DNA of 21,974 bases, from the NCBI GenBank assembly GCA_023135255.1, contig JAGLTN010000250.1, positions 1 through 21,974 on the forward strand, given 5' to 3'. The notes under the pieces are model-generated. The model was not told where the DNA came from and ran no database searches. It saw only the letters and a program-made list of their open reading frames with translations. This DNA is from Planctomycetota bacterium (GTDB taxonomy: Bacteria; Planctomycetota; Phycisphaerae; Sedimentisphaerales; Anaerobacaceae). Numbering within the stretch: the first letter of the stretch is position 1; every line of letters starts with the position of its first letter. The position numbers and the translations under genes were made by a program. Below are positions 15,201 through 21,974 of the stretch, piece by piece.

Positions 15201-15727
15201 TCGAGGCATCTTTAACTGCCGATGATATCACAGAAGATGGCGGGGAAATTTATCGAGCGGCTAATGAATCCATGCGCAAAGAGCTTAGCGATCTGGAAAG
15301 GTATATTCTGCTGCAGGTTTATGACTCAGCGTGGAAAGATCAGCTGCGTAATATGGACCATGTCAAAGATAGTATCTGGATGCGGTCGTTTGCGGAAAAA
15401 GACCCTAAGACCGAGTACAAACGTGAAGGCTATCGGATGTTCCAGGAGATGCTCGAAACTATCGAAGGGCGAATCACAGATATTGTTTTCAAGGTTCACC
15501 TTGAAGCCGGTACGAAATCTAAAAGCGTCTGGAACGTCAGCCAGGCTGCCCACGATGAAGTCAGCCAGTTTGCAATGGCGGAAAAACAAAGAGCTGCCGC
15601 ACAGGTGCCTCAGGGTGAAAGAAGAACAAAGCAGATCAAAATTGAAACACCTAAAGTCGGCAGGAACGCCCCATGTCCTTGCGGCTCAGGTAAGAAGTAC
15701 AAAAAATGCTGCGGCAAAGGCCTTTAA
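12248..15727 (+). CDS. secA: Preprotein translocase ATPase SecA, enlarged
   Basis: SecA drives export of unfolded proteins through SecYEG. The protein has 1159 residues against about 800-900 in most bacteria. Walker A is MATGEGKT (106-113) and the DEAD-type box starts at Asp 215 ([16 protein letters not shown]). [12 protein letters not shown] (565-576) and [19 protein letters not shown] (603-621) mark the second helicase domain. The C-terminal zinc motif has Cys 1143, 1145, 1154 and 1155. Extra length comes from a Lys/Glu/Gln-rich helical insert at about 258-318 and from residues 734-1010, where five degenerate units beginning Trp-Ala/Phe (W735, W798, W856, W923, W980) resemble the helical wing segment. 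I start at the ATG at 12248 ([10 protein letters not shown]). A TTG at 12200 would add 16 residues encoded by repeat copy 3. The ribosome binding site is weak. Confidence 0.97.
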   Translation: MAFEKFSKILVKIFGSRNQRIVKAYMNIALQAGEFESEIEQLSDEQLRGKTAEFKAMLNNGTAPDEILPQAFAVVREVARRNIQMRHFDVQLVGGNVLYQGKVAEMATGEGKTLVATLAAYLVYLSGKKVHIVTVNDYLAKRDAEWMGPVYEFLGLTVGAIQADQDTAGEVRKQQYESDITYGTNNEFGFDYLRDNMKISLGQMVQGNLEYALIDEVDSILIDEARTPLIISGPAFDDVTRYKKADQVSRKLMSQQSIYDSVKNKIDSCEKIIANAHGEIAEAKKEKNPERIEKAQQVIEKAQQEMDSASQRIMSITQYYEVEYDKKSVHLTHEGIGSAQEIAGVGSFFTGSNMEWPHLLEQSLRAHVTFEREKDYVVIDGKVVIVDEFTGRLMEGRQWSDGLHQAVEAKEAVTVKEESQTLATVTLQNFFKLYEQLAGMTGTAETEADELMSIYGLDVIVIPTNQPCIRDDRNDVIYKTMREKFNAIVDEIHEVSSLGRPVLVGTVSIEKSEAISNALDKKYGLDHEVLNAKQHEREAVIVAKAGFQHKTRNGQMRGNVTIATNMAGRGTDIKLGEGVAKIGGLHILGTERHEARRIDNQLRGRCGRQGDAGSSQFFLSFDDEILIYFGGEKIPKLLSMVGWEEGEPIYHPFISKQIAKVQKKVEQRNYEMRKSVLEYDEVMDYQRNIFYSRRKNILAGVGLKSIIQEMIEAAITKSCDTILKDDYPYICIAEWSAKNFGVDLRAPDIKGLELGDIEFEIKKLAKADVANNISLSIGEYLEDYSDPSSWDTAGLSKWAMSSFKVNLGPSKIKNLSPEEIEEQLIEASAEQVEKKDCSTLVEFLKADFKVRTLLDWAQGRFDIKLDIEKLKGLKSQEVHDLLVEKGDEKYKQREIEYPVEFAMSMVFGPSGPNIYGYETLATWANKKYDADLSAGKLQDITPQKLHRQLLELSQSYNDGKLEQIIDDRKNSLGRDEFIDWFNDRFEASLTADDITEDGGEIYRAANESMRKELSDLERYILLQVYDSAWKDQLRNMDHVKDSIWMRSFAEKDPKTEYKREGYRMFQEMLETIEGRITDIVFKVHLEAGTKSKSVWNVSQAAHDEVSQFAMAEKQRAAAQVPQGERRTKQIKIETPKVGRNAPCPCGSGKKYKKCCGKGL

Positions 15728-15754
15728 TAAGGTCTATCTCCGATTTGCATACAA

Positions 15755-15783
15755 GTATCGCCCCGTTGTTAACAGGGCGATAC
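15755..15783. terminator. Hairpin after secA
   Basis: GTATCGCCC and GGGCGATAC form a perfect 9-bp stem, extended by GTT/AAC past one mismatch, 28 bases after the secA stop. There is no T-run on either side, so termination would depend on other factors. It lies between convergent transcripts. Confidence 0.45.
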
Positions 15784-15868
15784 CGGAGAGGAGAGAGTCA
15801 TTTTCACCAGCTGCAAAACTTTTCGCTTGCATTAATTAATACGATTGGAAGCGTCAAAGGTTTGAAAA

Positions 15869-16081
15869 TTATTTTGACTGGGTGTGTTTTTTAAGCCATT
15901 TTGGTCTGAAAACCCGGCGTATCTTATCGTTGAAATTTACCCCGATAGCTCGGCTGTCAGTTTTGAATTCAGTTTTTTTTAGATCCTGCCCGGTAATTGG
16001 ATGTTTTTTTCTGCTGGAAAAACGCAGCAGGACAGCAGCCCAGAACCCGACGAATTTATTTTTTTTCTTTTGACGGGCCAT
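15869..16081 (-). CDS. Small basic protein, unknown
   Basis: This is a 70-residue frame rich in Lys and Arg: it opens MARQKKKNKFVGFWAAVLL, continues with HPITGQDLKKTEFK and ends RRVFRPKWLKKHTQSK. It has no signal peptide of normal form and no family I recognise; the basic ends suggest nucleic-acid or ribosome contact, which is inference. It starts 30 bp after the stop of the 193-residue gene on the same strand, so it may be the last gene of the tyrS operon. Codon choice looks like the neighbours (CTG, GCC, GGG, ATC used). The ribosome binding site is weak. It could still be a chance frame. Confidence 0.45.
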   Translation of the reverse strand: MARQKKKNKFVGFWAAVLLRFSSRKKHPITGQDLKKTEFKTDSRAIGVNFNDKIRRVFRPKWLKKHTQSK

Positions 16082-16111
16082 TTTACTATTCCAGGTTAAA
16101 TGAGCGAAAGA

Positions 16112-16693
16112 CTATCTTTGCAGCGCAACTTTTAGATTCTCAACCAATTCGATACCGGTTCGACTTTGAAGGGTATCAGCGGCAAAGAGCTGATGAGTTT
16201 CAATGGTTTCAATTTTGCTATCGTAATATCTCCCAACTGCGCTGGTTCCACCCTCTGCGGGGCCTTTGGTTTTATAATCGCCTTCGATCAACCATTGGCT
16301 TACTTCGTCTTCATATTCAGCGGGGTATATATAAGCGATGACATATTTGCCATCTTCGTATTTTGAAAGCTCTGTTTTACTTTGGCAAGGCGGGGCAGTT
16401 TTGACTGCTAAAGCTACCATGTTTTTATAATCTTTCGTTGCACTTATTTGGTCATAGCTGTAGAAAAACATTCCGGATTCGAGCTGAAATATTTCTTTTT
16501 GCACGCCCCTGAGCTCAACTTTGCCGTTGGGATATGCATTGTGTATCTTATAGACTTTGCAGTCTTTATACTTTTCGCTTTCTATTAACTGGGCTACTTC
16601 CTTAGCAGTAAAGCCGGTACTCGAAAAATCGCCGAAGTCAACGATATAAAGACCAGTATATTTTGCCGGATTTTTTAATTCAGGTATTTTCAT
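16112..16693 (-). CDS. Conserved-looking hypothetical protein downstream of tyrS
   Basis: This is a 193-residue soluble protein with no signal peptide or membrane segment and no family I recognise. It begins MKIPELKNPAKYTGLYIVDF; it has alternating helix and strand patterns (FTAKEVAQLIESEKYKDCKV; GMFFYSYDQISATKDYKNMV), a segment with CQSKTELSKYEDGKYVIAYI and a C-terminal helix IELVENLKVALQR. The ATG lies one base after the tyrS stop, so translational coupling to tyrS is likely. That spacing suggests a role needed together with tyrosyl-tRNA synthetase or at least the same expression level; no function can be given. Confidence 0.85.
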   Translation of the reverse strand: MKIPELKNPAKYTGLYIVDFGDFSSTGFTAKEVAQLIESEKYKDCKVYKIHNAYPNGKVELRGVQKEIFQLESGMFFYSYDQISATKDYKNMVALAVKTAPPCQSKTELSKYEDGKYVIAYIYPAEYEDEVSQWLIEGDYKTKGPAEGGTSAVGRYYDSKIETIETHQLFAADTLQSRTGIELVENLKVALQR

Positions 16694-16694
16694 T

Positions 16695-17903
16695 TTATAG
16701 AACTTTCAATTTTGCGAATTTCCGTTTGCCTACCTGTAATATCATACCATCTTTTGGCGTCATTTCCATTGTCGGGTCGGTTATTTTTTGACTGTTGATG
16801 CTGACCGCAGACTGTTTGATCATGCGTTTACCCTCGCCGCCTGAGGATACCAGTTTACACGTCAGGAGAAGTTTATTTACCAGGATCGGCTTTGCTGTGA
16901 TTTCAACTTCCGGCATATCGTCCGGCATCTGACCCTTAGCGAAGACCTTTTCAAATTCTTCCGCTGCCATTACCGCTGCCTGTTCATCATAAAACTGATT
17001 TACGATGATCTTGCCGAGAGTAACTTTAGCTTCTTTTGGATGCGTTTTAGAGGCGTCTGTCAGCTCAGCTATTTTTGCTTCGGAGATATCAGTTAAAAGC
17101 GTGAAATAATTTTCCATCAGTTCATCAGGAATACTCATCACTTTTCCGAACATATCTTTAGGCTCATCGGTTACGCCTATATAATTGCCTTTGGATTTGC
17201 TCATTTTTTCAGTGCCGTCAAGGCCTACCAATATAGGCATTGTCATAACGATTTGAGGGGCCTGGTCGTCGAGTCTTTGCAGATCTCTGCCGACGAGGTT
17301 ATTAAACGTCTGGTCTGTGCCTCCAAGTTCGACATCGCTTTTTATCATCACCGAGTCATAGCCTTGCATCAGCGGATATAAAAATTCATGGAGCCCGATG
17401 GGGTCGCCTTTTTTATATCTTATCTCAAAAGTATCCCTCTCCATCATTCTTGCAACTGTCATCACACCGGTAAGCTTTATGACATCAGCAAGTTTCAGAT
17501 CGCTAAGCCATTCGCTGTTATACCTGATTTCCAGTTTGCCTTTACTGGTGTCGAGAATTTTGCCGGCCTGCTCAAAATACGTTTTAGCATTTTTGTCGAT
17601 CTGCTGCGGCGAGAGAACAGGGCGGGTACTGTTGCGTCCGGTTGGGTCGCCGATCCTTGCGGTGTAATCGCCGATGATAAGAACCGCTGTGTGGCCCATA
17701 TCCTGAAACTGTCTCATCTTCCGCAGAACGACGGTATGGCCAAGATGAATATCAGGCGATGTCGGATCCAGACCAAGCTTGATACGCAAAGGCTTTGACT
17801 GCTGAGCTGATTTAGCTAATTTTTCCCGCAACTCTTTTTCGCTGATAACATCGGCTGTGCCGCGTCTTAACTGCTTCAATTGCTCTTTTATTTCTTCTGA
17901 CAT
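16695..17903 (-). CDS. tyrS: Tyrosyl-tRNA synthetase
   Basis: TyrRS charges tRNA-Tyr with tyrosine. The 402-residue class I enzyme has the HIGH-type motif PDIHLGH (50-56), GDYTARIGDPTGR (78-90), ELGGTDQTFNN (192-202) and KMSKS (233-237), with an S4 RNA-binding domain at about 335-400 (INSQKITDPTMEMTPKDG). Length and motif spelling fit the TyrZ-like (B. subtilis type 2) subgroup rather than the E. coli TyrS type. GGGAAA precedes the ATG. The leader is only about 32 bases from the predicted promoter, so no T-box element is present. It heads a likely three-gene operon with the 193- and 70-residue genes. Confidence 0.97.
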   Translation of the reverse strand: MSEEIKEQLKQLRRGTADVISEKELREKLAKSAQQSKPLRIKLGLDPTSPDIHLGHTVVLRKMRQFQDMGHTAVLIIGDYTARIGDPTGRNSTRPVLSPQQIDKNAKTYFEQAGKILDTSKGKLEIRYNSEWLSDLKLADVIKLTGVMTVARMMERDTFEIRYKKGDPIGLHEFLYPLMQGYDSVMIKSDVELGGTDQTFNNLVGRDLQRLDDQAPQIVMTMPILVGLDGTEKMSKSKGNYIGVTDEPKDMFGKVMSIPDELMENYFTLLTDISEAKIAELTDASKTHPKEAKVTLGKIIVNQFYDEQAAVMAAEEFEKVFAKGQMPDDMPEVEITAKPILVNKLLLTCKLVSSGGEGKRMIKQSAVSINSQKITDPTMEMTPKDGMILQVGKRKFAKLKVL

Positions 17904-17941
17904 ATCATTATTTCCCGGAAACCAGTAAATTTTAAACCGGC

Positions 17942-17970
17942 ATTATACGTTAGAAATGACAAATAGGCAA
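17942..17970 (-). promoter_or_regulatory. Promoter of the tyrS operon
   Basis: On the minus strand, TTGCCT (17965-17970), 17 bases, TATAAT (17942-17947). It overlaps the region just before the stop of the upstream membrane-protein gene and gives a leader of about 32 bases. Confidence 0.65.
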
Positions 17971-17974
17971 GCCG

Positions 17975-18502
17975 TTATTGATTATTGCTGGTTTGTGGTT
18001 TTTTTGAGGTTTTCTTTTTGTAATATTGTCTTACGCAGAGAATAAAGGGGATTATCATCAGCACCCAGAATATGAGACAGCCGAGTTTGACCTGGTGCTT
18101 TGTTAAGAGATGATATAAATACCTATCTTTTAAAGGCCAGAATATTCGCAAGTCCCAGTGGTATACTGCGTCAATAAGTATATGCAGCCAGGCCCCTAAG
18201 ATGCCGGAGATTATTAATTTTTTCAAGCTGCTCTGGTAGGGCAGTTTGATAAGGTTCATCGCCCATTTAAAAAAAGGCCTAAACGGATATGCTAACAGCC
18301 CAAGTGCGATCCCAACAACGATCCCACCGGCAAGGCTGTGACAGAATCTGTGGTAAGGCCAACCCCAGCCTAAAGATGCGATAACGAGAACTTCAATATC
18401 AACGGCAATATTGGCCAGCATAAAAACGGGCACATCGATCCATTTTCTGAAAGTAAGGGCGACAAAGCCACTTGGTCCAAAATGATAAGGTGTGAATGGC
18501 AT
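17975..18502 (-). CDS. Small integral membrane protein, YdjM/metal-dependent-hydrolase-like
   Basis: This 175-residue protein has four or five hydrophobic segments. It opens MPFTPYHFGPSGFVAL, followed by VPVFMLANIAVDIEVLVIAS, then PYHRFCHSLAGGIVVGIALG, a conserved-looking GAWLHILIDAVYHWD, and a last transmembrane segment CLIFWVLMIIPFILCV before a Lys-rich tail (KKKTSKKP). The MPFTPxHFGP start, membrane Asp residues and paired His (HRFCH; HILIDAVYH) resemble the YdjM-type membrane-bound metal-dependent hydrolase superfamily; this is a pattern judgement, and the substrate is unknown. I chose the ATG at 18502, with GGAG ten bases upstream; the ATG at 18523 lies upstream of that site. A weak TTGACT-N17-TAGGCT promoter (18538-18566) may serve it. 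Confidence 0.75.
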   Translation of the reverse strand: MPFTPYHFGPSGFVALTFRKWIDVPVFMLANIAVDIEVLVIASLGWGWPYHRFCHSLAGGIVVGIALGLLAYPFRPFFKWAMNLIKLPYQSSLKKLIISGILGAWLHILIDAVYHWDLRIFWPLKDRYLYHLLTKHQVKLGCLIFWVLMIIPFILCVRQYYKKKTSKKPQTSNNQ

Positions 18503-18583
18503 AATAATAATTCTCCATGTCAATTTTCAAAGGGCTAAGCCTAATTTTATTTCTGCCAAAAGTCAACATATAAGCGCACTAAA

Positions 18584-18608
18584 AAAGCCGCTTGATGTAA
18601 GCGGCTTT
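18584..18608 (-). terminator. Intrinsic terminator of the 34-aa mini-gene
   Basis: A perfect 10-bp stem AAAGCCGCTT / AAGCGGCTTT with a 5-base loop. Read on the minus strand it ends in a run of six Ts; the plus strand has no T-run, so it serves minus-strand transcription. It lies 36 bases after the stop at 18645. Confidence 0.85.
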
Positions 18609-18644
18609 GGTTATTAGTAAACTATTAGAAACAAAAAATTTGAA

Positions 18645-18749
18645 TCAGCACAAACTGATGTAACTCGCGATCGCAAGAATCAGGATGCGTCTTTTGTTAA
18701 TTGTAAAAGGTATCCATTTTTCGTAGTAAAATTTCTTCATTTCAGCCAT
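18645..18749 (-). CDS. 34-residue cationic, hydrophobic-tailed peptide
   Basis: This short gene encodes 34 residues. The first part is MAEMKKFYYEKWIPFTINKR, rich in Lys, Tyr and Arg. The rest is a 13-residue hydrophobic stretch ILILAIASYISLC that could anchor in the membrane. It is supported as a real unit by a GGGAG site 7 bases before the ATG, a good promoter (18801-18830) and a perfect terminator (18584-18608), all on the same strand, with no other gene between. Function is unknown: a small membrane protein, a toxin-like peptide, or a small RNA carrying a chance frame are all possible. Confidence 0.6.
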   Translation of the reverse strand: MAEMKKFYYEKWIPFTINKRRILILAIASYISLC

Positions 18750-18800
18750 TTCTAAACTCCCACTTCTAAAAACAAATATTATGTCTTTCCCGATGGTCTG

Positions 18801-18830
18801 ATTATATCAAAAAAGGCATGGCTGATTCAA
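18801..18830 (-). promoter_or_regulatory. Promoter of the 34-aa mini-gene
   Basis: On the minus strand, TTGAAT (18825-18830), 18 bases, TATAAT (18801-18806), preceded by TGA (extended -10). The start is expected near 18794, so the transcript would be about 200 bases. Confidence 0.65.
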
Positions 18831-18856
18831 GAGAAAAATTATTGTTGATTTTTAAG

Positions 18857-18873
18857 TGCTTTGGTGCAAAGCA
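18857..18873. terminator. Short hairpin after the last AKR gene
   Basis: TGCTTTG-GTG-CAAAGCA forms a perfect 7-bp stem 28-44 bases beyond the stop at 18901. The tail is weak on the minus strand, so it is only a possible end of the AKR operon transcript. Confidence 0.35.
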
Positions 18874-18900
18874 GTTACGGCTTATTTTTGGTGATATTTT

Positions 18901-20145
18901 TTACGACAATCTTTTTGTTGCCTGGGCGAGTATTTGGGTAATTGGCAGATTTTGCGGGCAGGTTTCCTCTGCGGGTCTGTAGTTGATTTTGGTCATTTTG
19001 GCTTTAATATCAGCAGGGATCTGCGCGAACAGCTCTTTGGCTCTTGCTGTTTCGCCATAACTGTCGTGGTACATCAAAAACCGCATAGTATCTGTGATAT
19101 AAGGAGTTTCGGGGAAAATCTTTTCACATCGTCCGCAACCGATGCAGTAACCTCGGCAGGTCGTCAGAGCATATTCTTTTAATACGTTCATATCACAGTC
19201 AGTCAGTTTTGAAAGCTCTTTGACAGCCTGGATATTTGAATTGAGTATTGAGATGTTCTTACACGCTACACAAACGCAGCTGATAGCTGGGTTTTTGAGG
19301 ACCGCTTTTATTTTCGCCTGTCCTTTGTTAAAGCCGATTTTCAAAAAGTGCTCAACAACCTTTTTATCTGCCTTTGATTCAAGTTCCTGATTGGCATCAA
19401 TATATTTGCCCGGGCTGTGTCCCTGGGTCTTCATCGCGATTACGCCTACGCCCGCTTTGTGACAGGCCTCTATTGCCTGATTGATTTTATCGTCCTGCAT
19501 GAGTCTGAAATTGTAGCTGGTCATTACAAAATCTACCCAACCGAGTTTCGCAGCGCGGCGAAGGTTCTCTGCCATATTCCTGTGAGTGCTGAATCCAAAT
19601 GCCTTTATCAGCCCCTTGGCTTTGGCGTTTTTAGCCCAGTTTTTCATATCATCGGTTAACTGATCGATTTTTCCCAGACCATGGACACTGCAGTAAAGAT
19701 CGACATAGTCAGTTTTCATTCTTTGAAGGGATTTGTGAAAGATTCTGTCGGCGTCTTTGATGTCTTTGGCTCTCGATCCTTTTGTGGATATCAAAACATT
19801 TTTACGCGCATCGGGCTTCCTCTCAAAAAATTTACCGATACCAAGCTCGCTGTTGCCTCCGCCATAGAAGGGGGCTGTGTCCCAGAATGTGGCACCTGCG
19901 TCATAGGCTTTTCTGAGGATTATCTGGTTATCGAGAAAGTTGAACTCCCCGCCGAGACCGAGTGTCGATATTTCTATACCGGTTTTGCCGAGTTTTCGTT
20001 TGGGAACTGTCAGGGTATTTTTTTCTTTCGCTAAAATATCGAGTTGATTGCCGGCAAGGACGAACCCTGCGCCGGCAGCAGCGGTTTTGCTGATAAAAGT
20101 TCTTCTGTCTATTTTCAATTTGTTATTTTCCATGAAGTTTATCAT
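18901..20145 (-). CDS. Tat-exported Fe-S aldo/keto reductase (paralogue 1)
   Basis: This is a 414-residue aldo/keto reductase-fold protein. Residues 13-31 look like a twin-arginine signal (DRRTFISKTAAAGAG), pointing to export in folded form with cofactor. The AKR tetrad is intact: Asp 89, Tyr 94 (DTAPFYGGG), Lys 122 (STKGS) and His 155 (CSVHG). After the barrel, Cys 330, 334, 337 and 340 (CRGYCIGCGRC) can bind a 4Fe-4S cluster, and CPQNLPI (396-402) is the tail seen in ferredoxin-fused AKRs. Its ATG overlaps the stop of the upstream paralogue (ATGA), so translation is coupled. Substrate and electron donor are unknown; usual AKR use of NADPH would be odd outside the cytoplasm. It ends the operon. 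Confidence 0.92.
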   Translation of the reverse strand: MINFMENNKLKIDRRTFISKTAAAGAGFVLAGNQLDILAKEKNTLTVPKRKLGKTGIEISTLGLGGEFNFLDNQIILRKAYDAGATFWDTAPFYGGGNSELGIGKFFERKPDARKNVLISTKGSRAKDIKDADRIFHKSLQRMKTDYVDLYCSVHGLGKIDQLTDDMKNWAKNAKAKGLIKAFGFSTHRNMAENLRRAAKLGWVDFVMTSYNFRLMQDDKINQAIEACHKAGVGVIAMKTQGHSPGKYIDANQELESKADKKVVEHFLKIGFNKGQAKIKAVLKNPAISCVCVACKNISILNSNIQAVKELSKLTDCDMNVLKEYALTTCRGYCIGCGRCEKIFPETPYITDTMRFLMYHDSYGETARAKELFAQIPADIKAKMTKINYRPAEETCPQNLPITQILAQATKRLS

Positions 20146-21368
20146 GCAAGTTTTTCAACAGCCTCGGCAATGATCTTTGCGATAGGCAGATTCTGCGGAC
20201 AGCGTTTTTCTGCTTGGTTATAATCAATATTAAGAAGATTGTTTCTTACGTCGGCAGGTATCTTTGCGAAAAGCTCTCTTGCGTAGTCAGGCTCGCCGTA
20301 ACTGTTATAGTACATCATGTACCGCAGTATTTCACTTGTATAAGGGCTATCGGTCAGCACTGAATCGCAAATATGGCCGCAAGCAGTGCAGTAGCCGTCA
20401 CATGTTTTTTGTGCGTATTGTTCAAAGAAGTCAAAATCTTCTTTCGCGAGTTTTGTCTTATCGAGTACAGCTGCGATGTTTTGTATAAGGTGACTTAGAT
20501 TGCCTCTGCCTACACATGCCGAAGCGATCCTTTTGTCTTCGAGTACCATTTTTATTTTTGCCTGTCCCTCGGTAAAGCCTCTGCTTAGAAAATGTTCGGT
20601 TAGCTCTTTGTCTTCACTGGTCTCGATTTTCACGCCTTGAGTTTTCATCGCGGTTAATCCGATGCCGGCTTCGTGGCATGCCTGTATCGCGTCCTGCATT
20701 TTCTGATCTTTTGTAAGGCGGAAGTTGTATGTCGACAGGATAGCGTCAATGCCTTTCATCTTTGAAGCTGCCATCAGGTTGTCAGCCATGTTTTTATGAG
20801 TGCTGAAACCAAAATGTTTTATGAGTTTGCGTTTCTTCGCGGATTCGCCCCATTTGATAAGCTCATCGGACATCTGTGAAATGTCATTTAAAACATGCAC
20901 GCCATAATACAGGTCGATATAATCGGTGTTTAATCTTTTGAGCGATTCCTGGAGTCGGCTTTCAGCGTCCTCTGCATTTTTTGCACCTGAGGCCTTGCTG
21001 ACAAGGAATACTTCTTTACGTTTTTCAGGATTTTTCTTGAAGAATTTACCAATTCCAAGCTCGCTGTTGCCGCCGGTATACCCGTATGCGGTGTCCCAGT
21101 AATTAACGCCCCATTGCAGAGCTTTGCGCAACATTATCTGGTTTTCGATAACATTAAACAATGTTCCAAGTGCTAAGGTTGAAACGCTTACACCTGTTTT
21201 GCCGAGTACTCTTCTTGGCACTTGCGGGTTTTTGCTTTTTTTATCTTTTTCCTGCTCTTTTATTTTTGGCGCAATATCTTCTGCTCTTGCGATAACCGAA
21301 CCCAACCCAGCGATGCCAAAGCTTTTTAACAGATTTCTTCTGTTAATAAGGTTTTTCTTTTCCTTCAT
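20142..21368 (-). CDS. Tat-exported Fe-S aldo/keto reductase (paralogue 2)
   Basis: This 408-residue protein is homologous along its whole length to the next gene. Residues 9-27 are a good twin-arginine signal (NRRNLLKSFGIAGLG). The catalytic tetrad is Asp 92, Tyr 97, Lys 125 and His 158. The Fe-S segment has Cys 323, 327, 330 and 334 (CDGYCTACGHIC), with one more residue between the last two Cys than in the paralogue, and ends in CPQNLPI (390-396). AGGAAGTG precedes the ATG. It follows the polyferredoxin gene by 24 bp and overlaps the next AKR by 4 bp, so all three form one operon. The two AKRs probably arose by tandem duplication and may act on different substrates or as a heteromer (inference). 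Confidence 0.92.
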   Translation of the reverse strand: MKEKKNLINRRNLLKSFGIAGLGSVIARAEDIAPKIKEQEKDKKSKNPQVPRRVLGKTGVSVSTLALGTLFNVIENQIMLRKALQWGVNYWDTAYGYTGGNSELGIGKFFKKNPEKRKEVFLVSKASGAKNAEDAESRLQESLKRLNTDYIDLYYGVHVLNDISQMSDELIKWGESAKKRKLIKHFGFSTHKNMADNLMAASKMKGIDAILSTYNFRLTKDQKMQDAIQACHEAGIGLTAMKTQGVKIETSEDKELTEHFLSRGFTEGQAKIKMVLEDKRIASACVGRGNLSHLIQNIAAVLDKTKLAKEDFDFFEQYAQKTCDGYCTACGHICDSVLTDSPYTSEILRYMMYYNSYGEPDYARELFAKIPADVRNNLLNIDYNQAEKRCPQNLPIAKIIAEAVEKLA

Positions 21369-21392
21369 TTTATCACTTCCTAAAACAGGCGT

Positions 21393-21974
21393 TTAAAGCA
21401 ACAATCCTCTGTCACTGTTTCTTGTTTCTCCTTCAGCGGTAATCCTGATGGCCCTTAAACCGGTAACCGGGCATTCATGTTCGCATATACCGCAACCGTT
21501 ACATTTTTCAATATCAACCTCCGGGCCCTGGAGGTATATCTGTATTTCAAATACGTCGGCTTTGGCAGGAATGTTTGTAAATTTCTCGCTGGGTTCTATT
21601 TCTATTTTGTTTTTGCTGTTAGCAACGATCTTTCTCGGTTTTTCCTTGCCTATTGTGCAGTAATAATCGCCGGAGCTGAATTTGTCCGCTGTCATACTGC
21701 TTTGAACTGTTTCTATCGTAGTTGCGGTTGCGTTTTTGACGGTGAATTTGCCGTCTCTTACGGTTTTAAAATAGTCGAAAGTGTGTATTGCCTTTGGGCT
21801 TACCGGGCAGTTTTCCTGGCAGACGATGCAGGGCCTGTCCATGGCCCAGGGCAGGCAGCGGCCCCGGTCGATGAAGGCTGTTCCGATGGTAATCGGGCCC
21901 CGGTCGGCAAATTCGCCTTTGCCCTGTCGTTCATCCAGACTGATGGGCCGGATGGCGGCCGTCGGGCACAGATG
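21393..21974 (-). CDS. 4Fe-4S polyferredoxin, NapG/MauM-like, cut by window edge
   Basis: The reading frame is open to the right edge, so the N-terminus is missing; the in-frame ATG at 21842 is internal. The 193 visible residues begin HLCPTAAI, the end of one cluster motif. They continue through GTAFIDRGRCLPWAMDRPC and IVCQENCPVSPKAI, then a beta-rich stretch, and CNGCGICEHECPVTGLRAI near the C-terminus. The combination of GTAxID, RCLPW and several Cys clusters resembles NapG/MauM-type electron-transfer ferredoxins of planctomycetes and others. It would pass electrons in or at the membrane, and being first in the AKR operon makes it the likely redox partner of the two exported AKRs (inference). 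Base composition rises sharply in the last ~130 bases. Confidence 0.85.
   Translation of the reverse strand, partial: HLCPTAAIRPISLDERQGKGEFADRGPITIGTAFIDRGRCLPWAMDRPCIVCQENCPVSPKAIHTFDYFKTVRDGKFTVKNATATTIETVQSSMTADKFSSGDYYCTIGKEKPRKIVANSKNKIEIEPSEKFTNIPAKADVFEIQIYLQGPEVDIEKCNGCGICEHECPVTGLRAIRITAEGETRNSDRGLLL

Noticed and set aside
17904..17974. T-box riboswitch before tyrS
   Set aside because: The leader is only about 32 bases after the predicted promoter, far too short for a T-box.

Overview
The window looks like a piece of a moderately AT-rich bacterial genome. It is most likely a planctomycete of the class Phycisphaerae (Sedimentisphaerales-like). The evidence is two secreted proteins that carry a single dockerin-like EF-hand segment (DxTGDxKINFxDFxxxxxxWL), a GLUG-repeat surface protein, an NPCBM/He_PIG/GH27 alpha-galactosidase, an oversized SecA (1159 aa), and a pair of Tat-exported iron-sulfur aldo/keto reductases beside a polyferredoxin. 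This placement is inferred from gene content; there is no rRNA or other marker to confirm it.

Layout. At 328-4033 (minus) lies a signalling cluster: a response regulator with an N-terminal excisionase/MerR-like HTH and a C-terminal REC domain, then an HDOD-GAF-histidine kinase, then a small coiled-coil/GAF-like protein. A 746-bp divergent intergenic region with several structured elements leads to folC (4780-6210, plus), which has an unusual Lys-rich N-terminal tail. Next comes a secreted alpha-galactosidase (6362-8329, plus). A shared bidirectional terminator separates it from two secreted proteins on the minus strand: a GLUG-repeat protein (8424-10169) and a SUMF1-fold protein (10477-11361). 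The plus strand then carries efp (11582-12139) and secA (12248-15727). On the minus strand follow two small unknown genes and tyrS, apparently one operon (15869-17903), then a small integral membrane protein (17975-18502). A complete-looking mini transcription unit for a 34-residue peptide (18584-18830) comes next. The window ends with a minus-strand operon of a partial polyferredoxin and two Tat-exported Fe-S aldo/keto reductases (18901 to the right edge).

The genes mix housekeeping (folate, translation, secretion) with accessory functions: carbohydrate degradation, surface proteins, signalling and periplasmic redox. The most distinctive observations are a dispersed, structured intergenic repeat present three times, one copy ending against the secA start codon; five degenerate copies of a helical-wing-like unit inside SecA; the 34-aa mini-gene with its own promoter and terminator; the histone-like tail and almost leaderless promoter of folC; and the periplasmic AKR/polyferredoxin operon. 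I saw no tRNA, rRNA, CRISPR array, transposase or phage gene.
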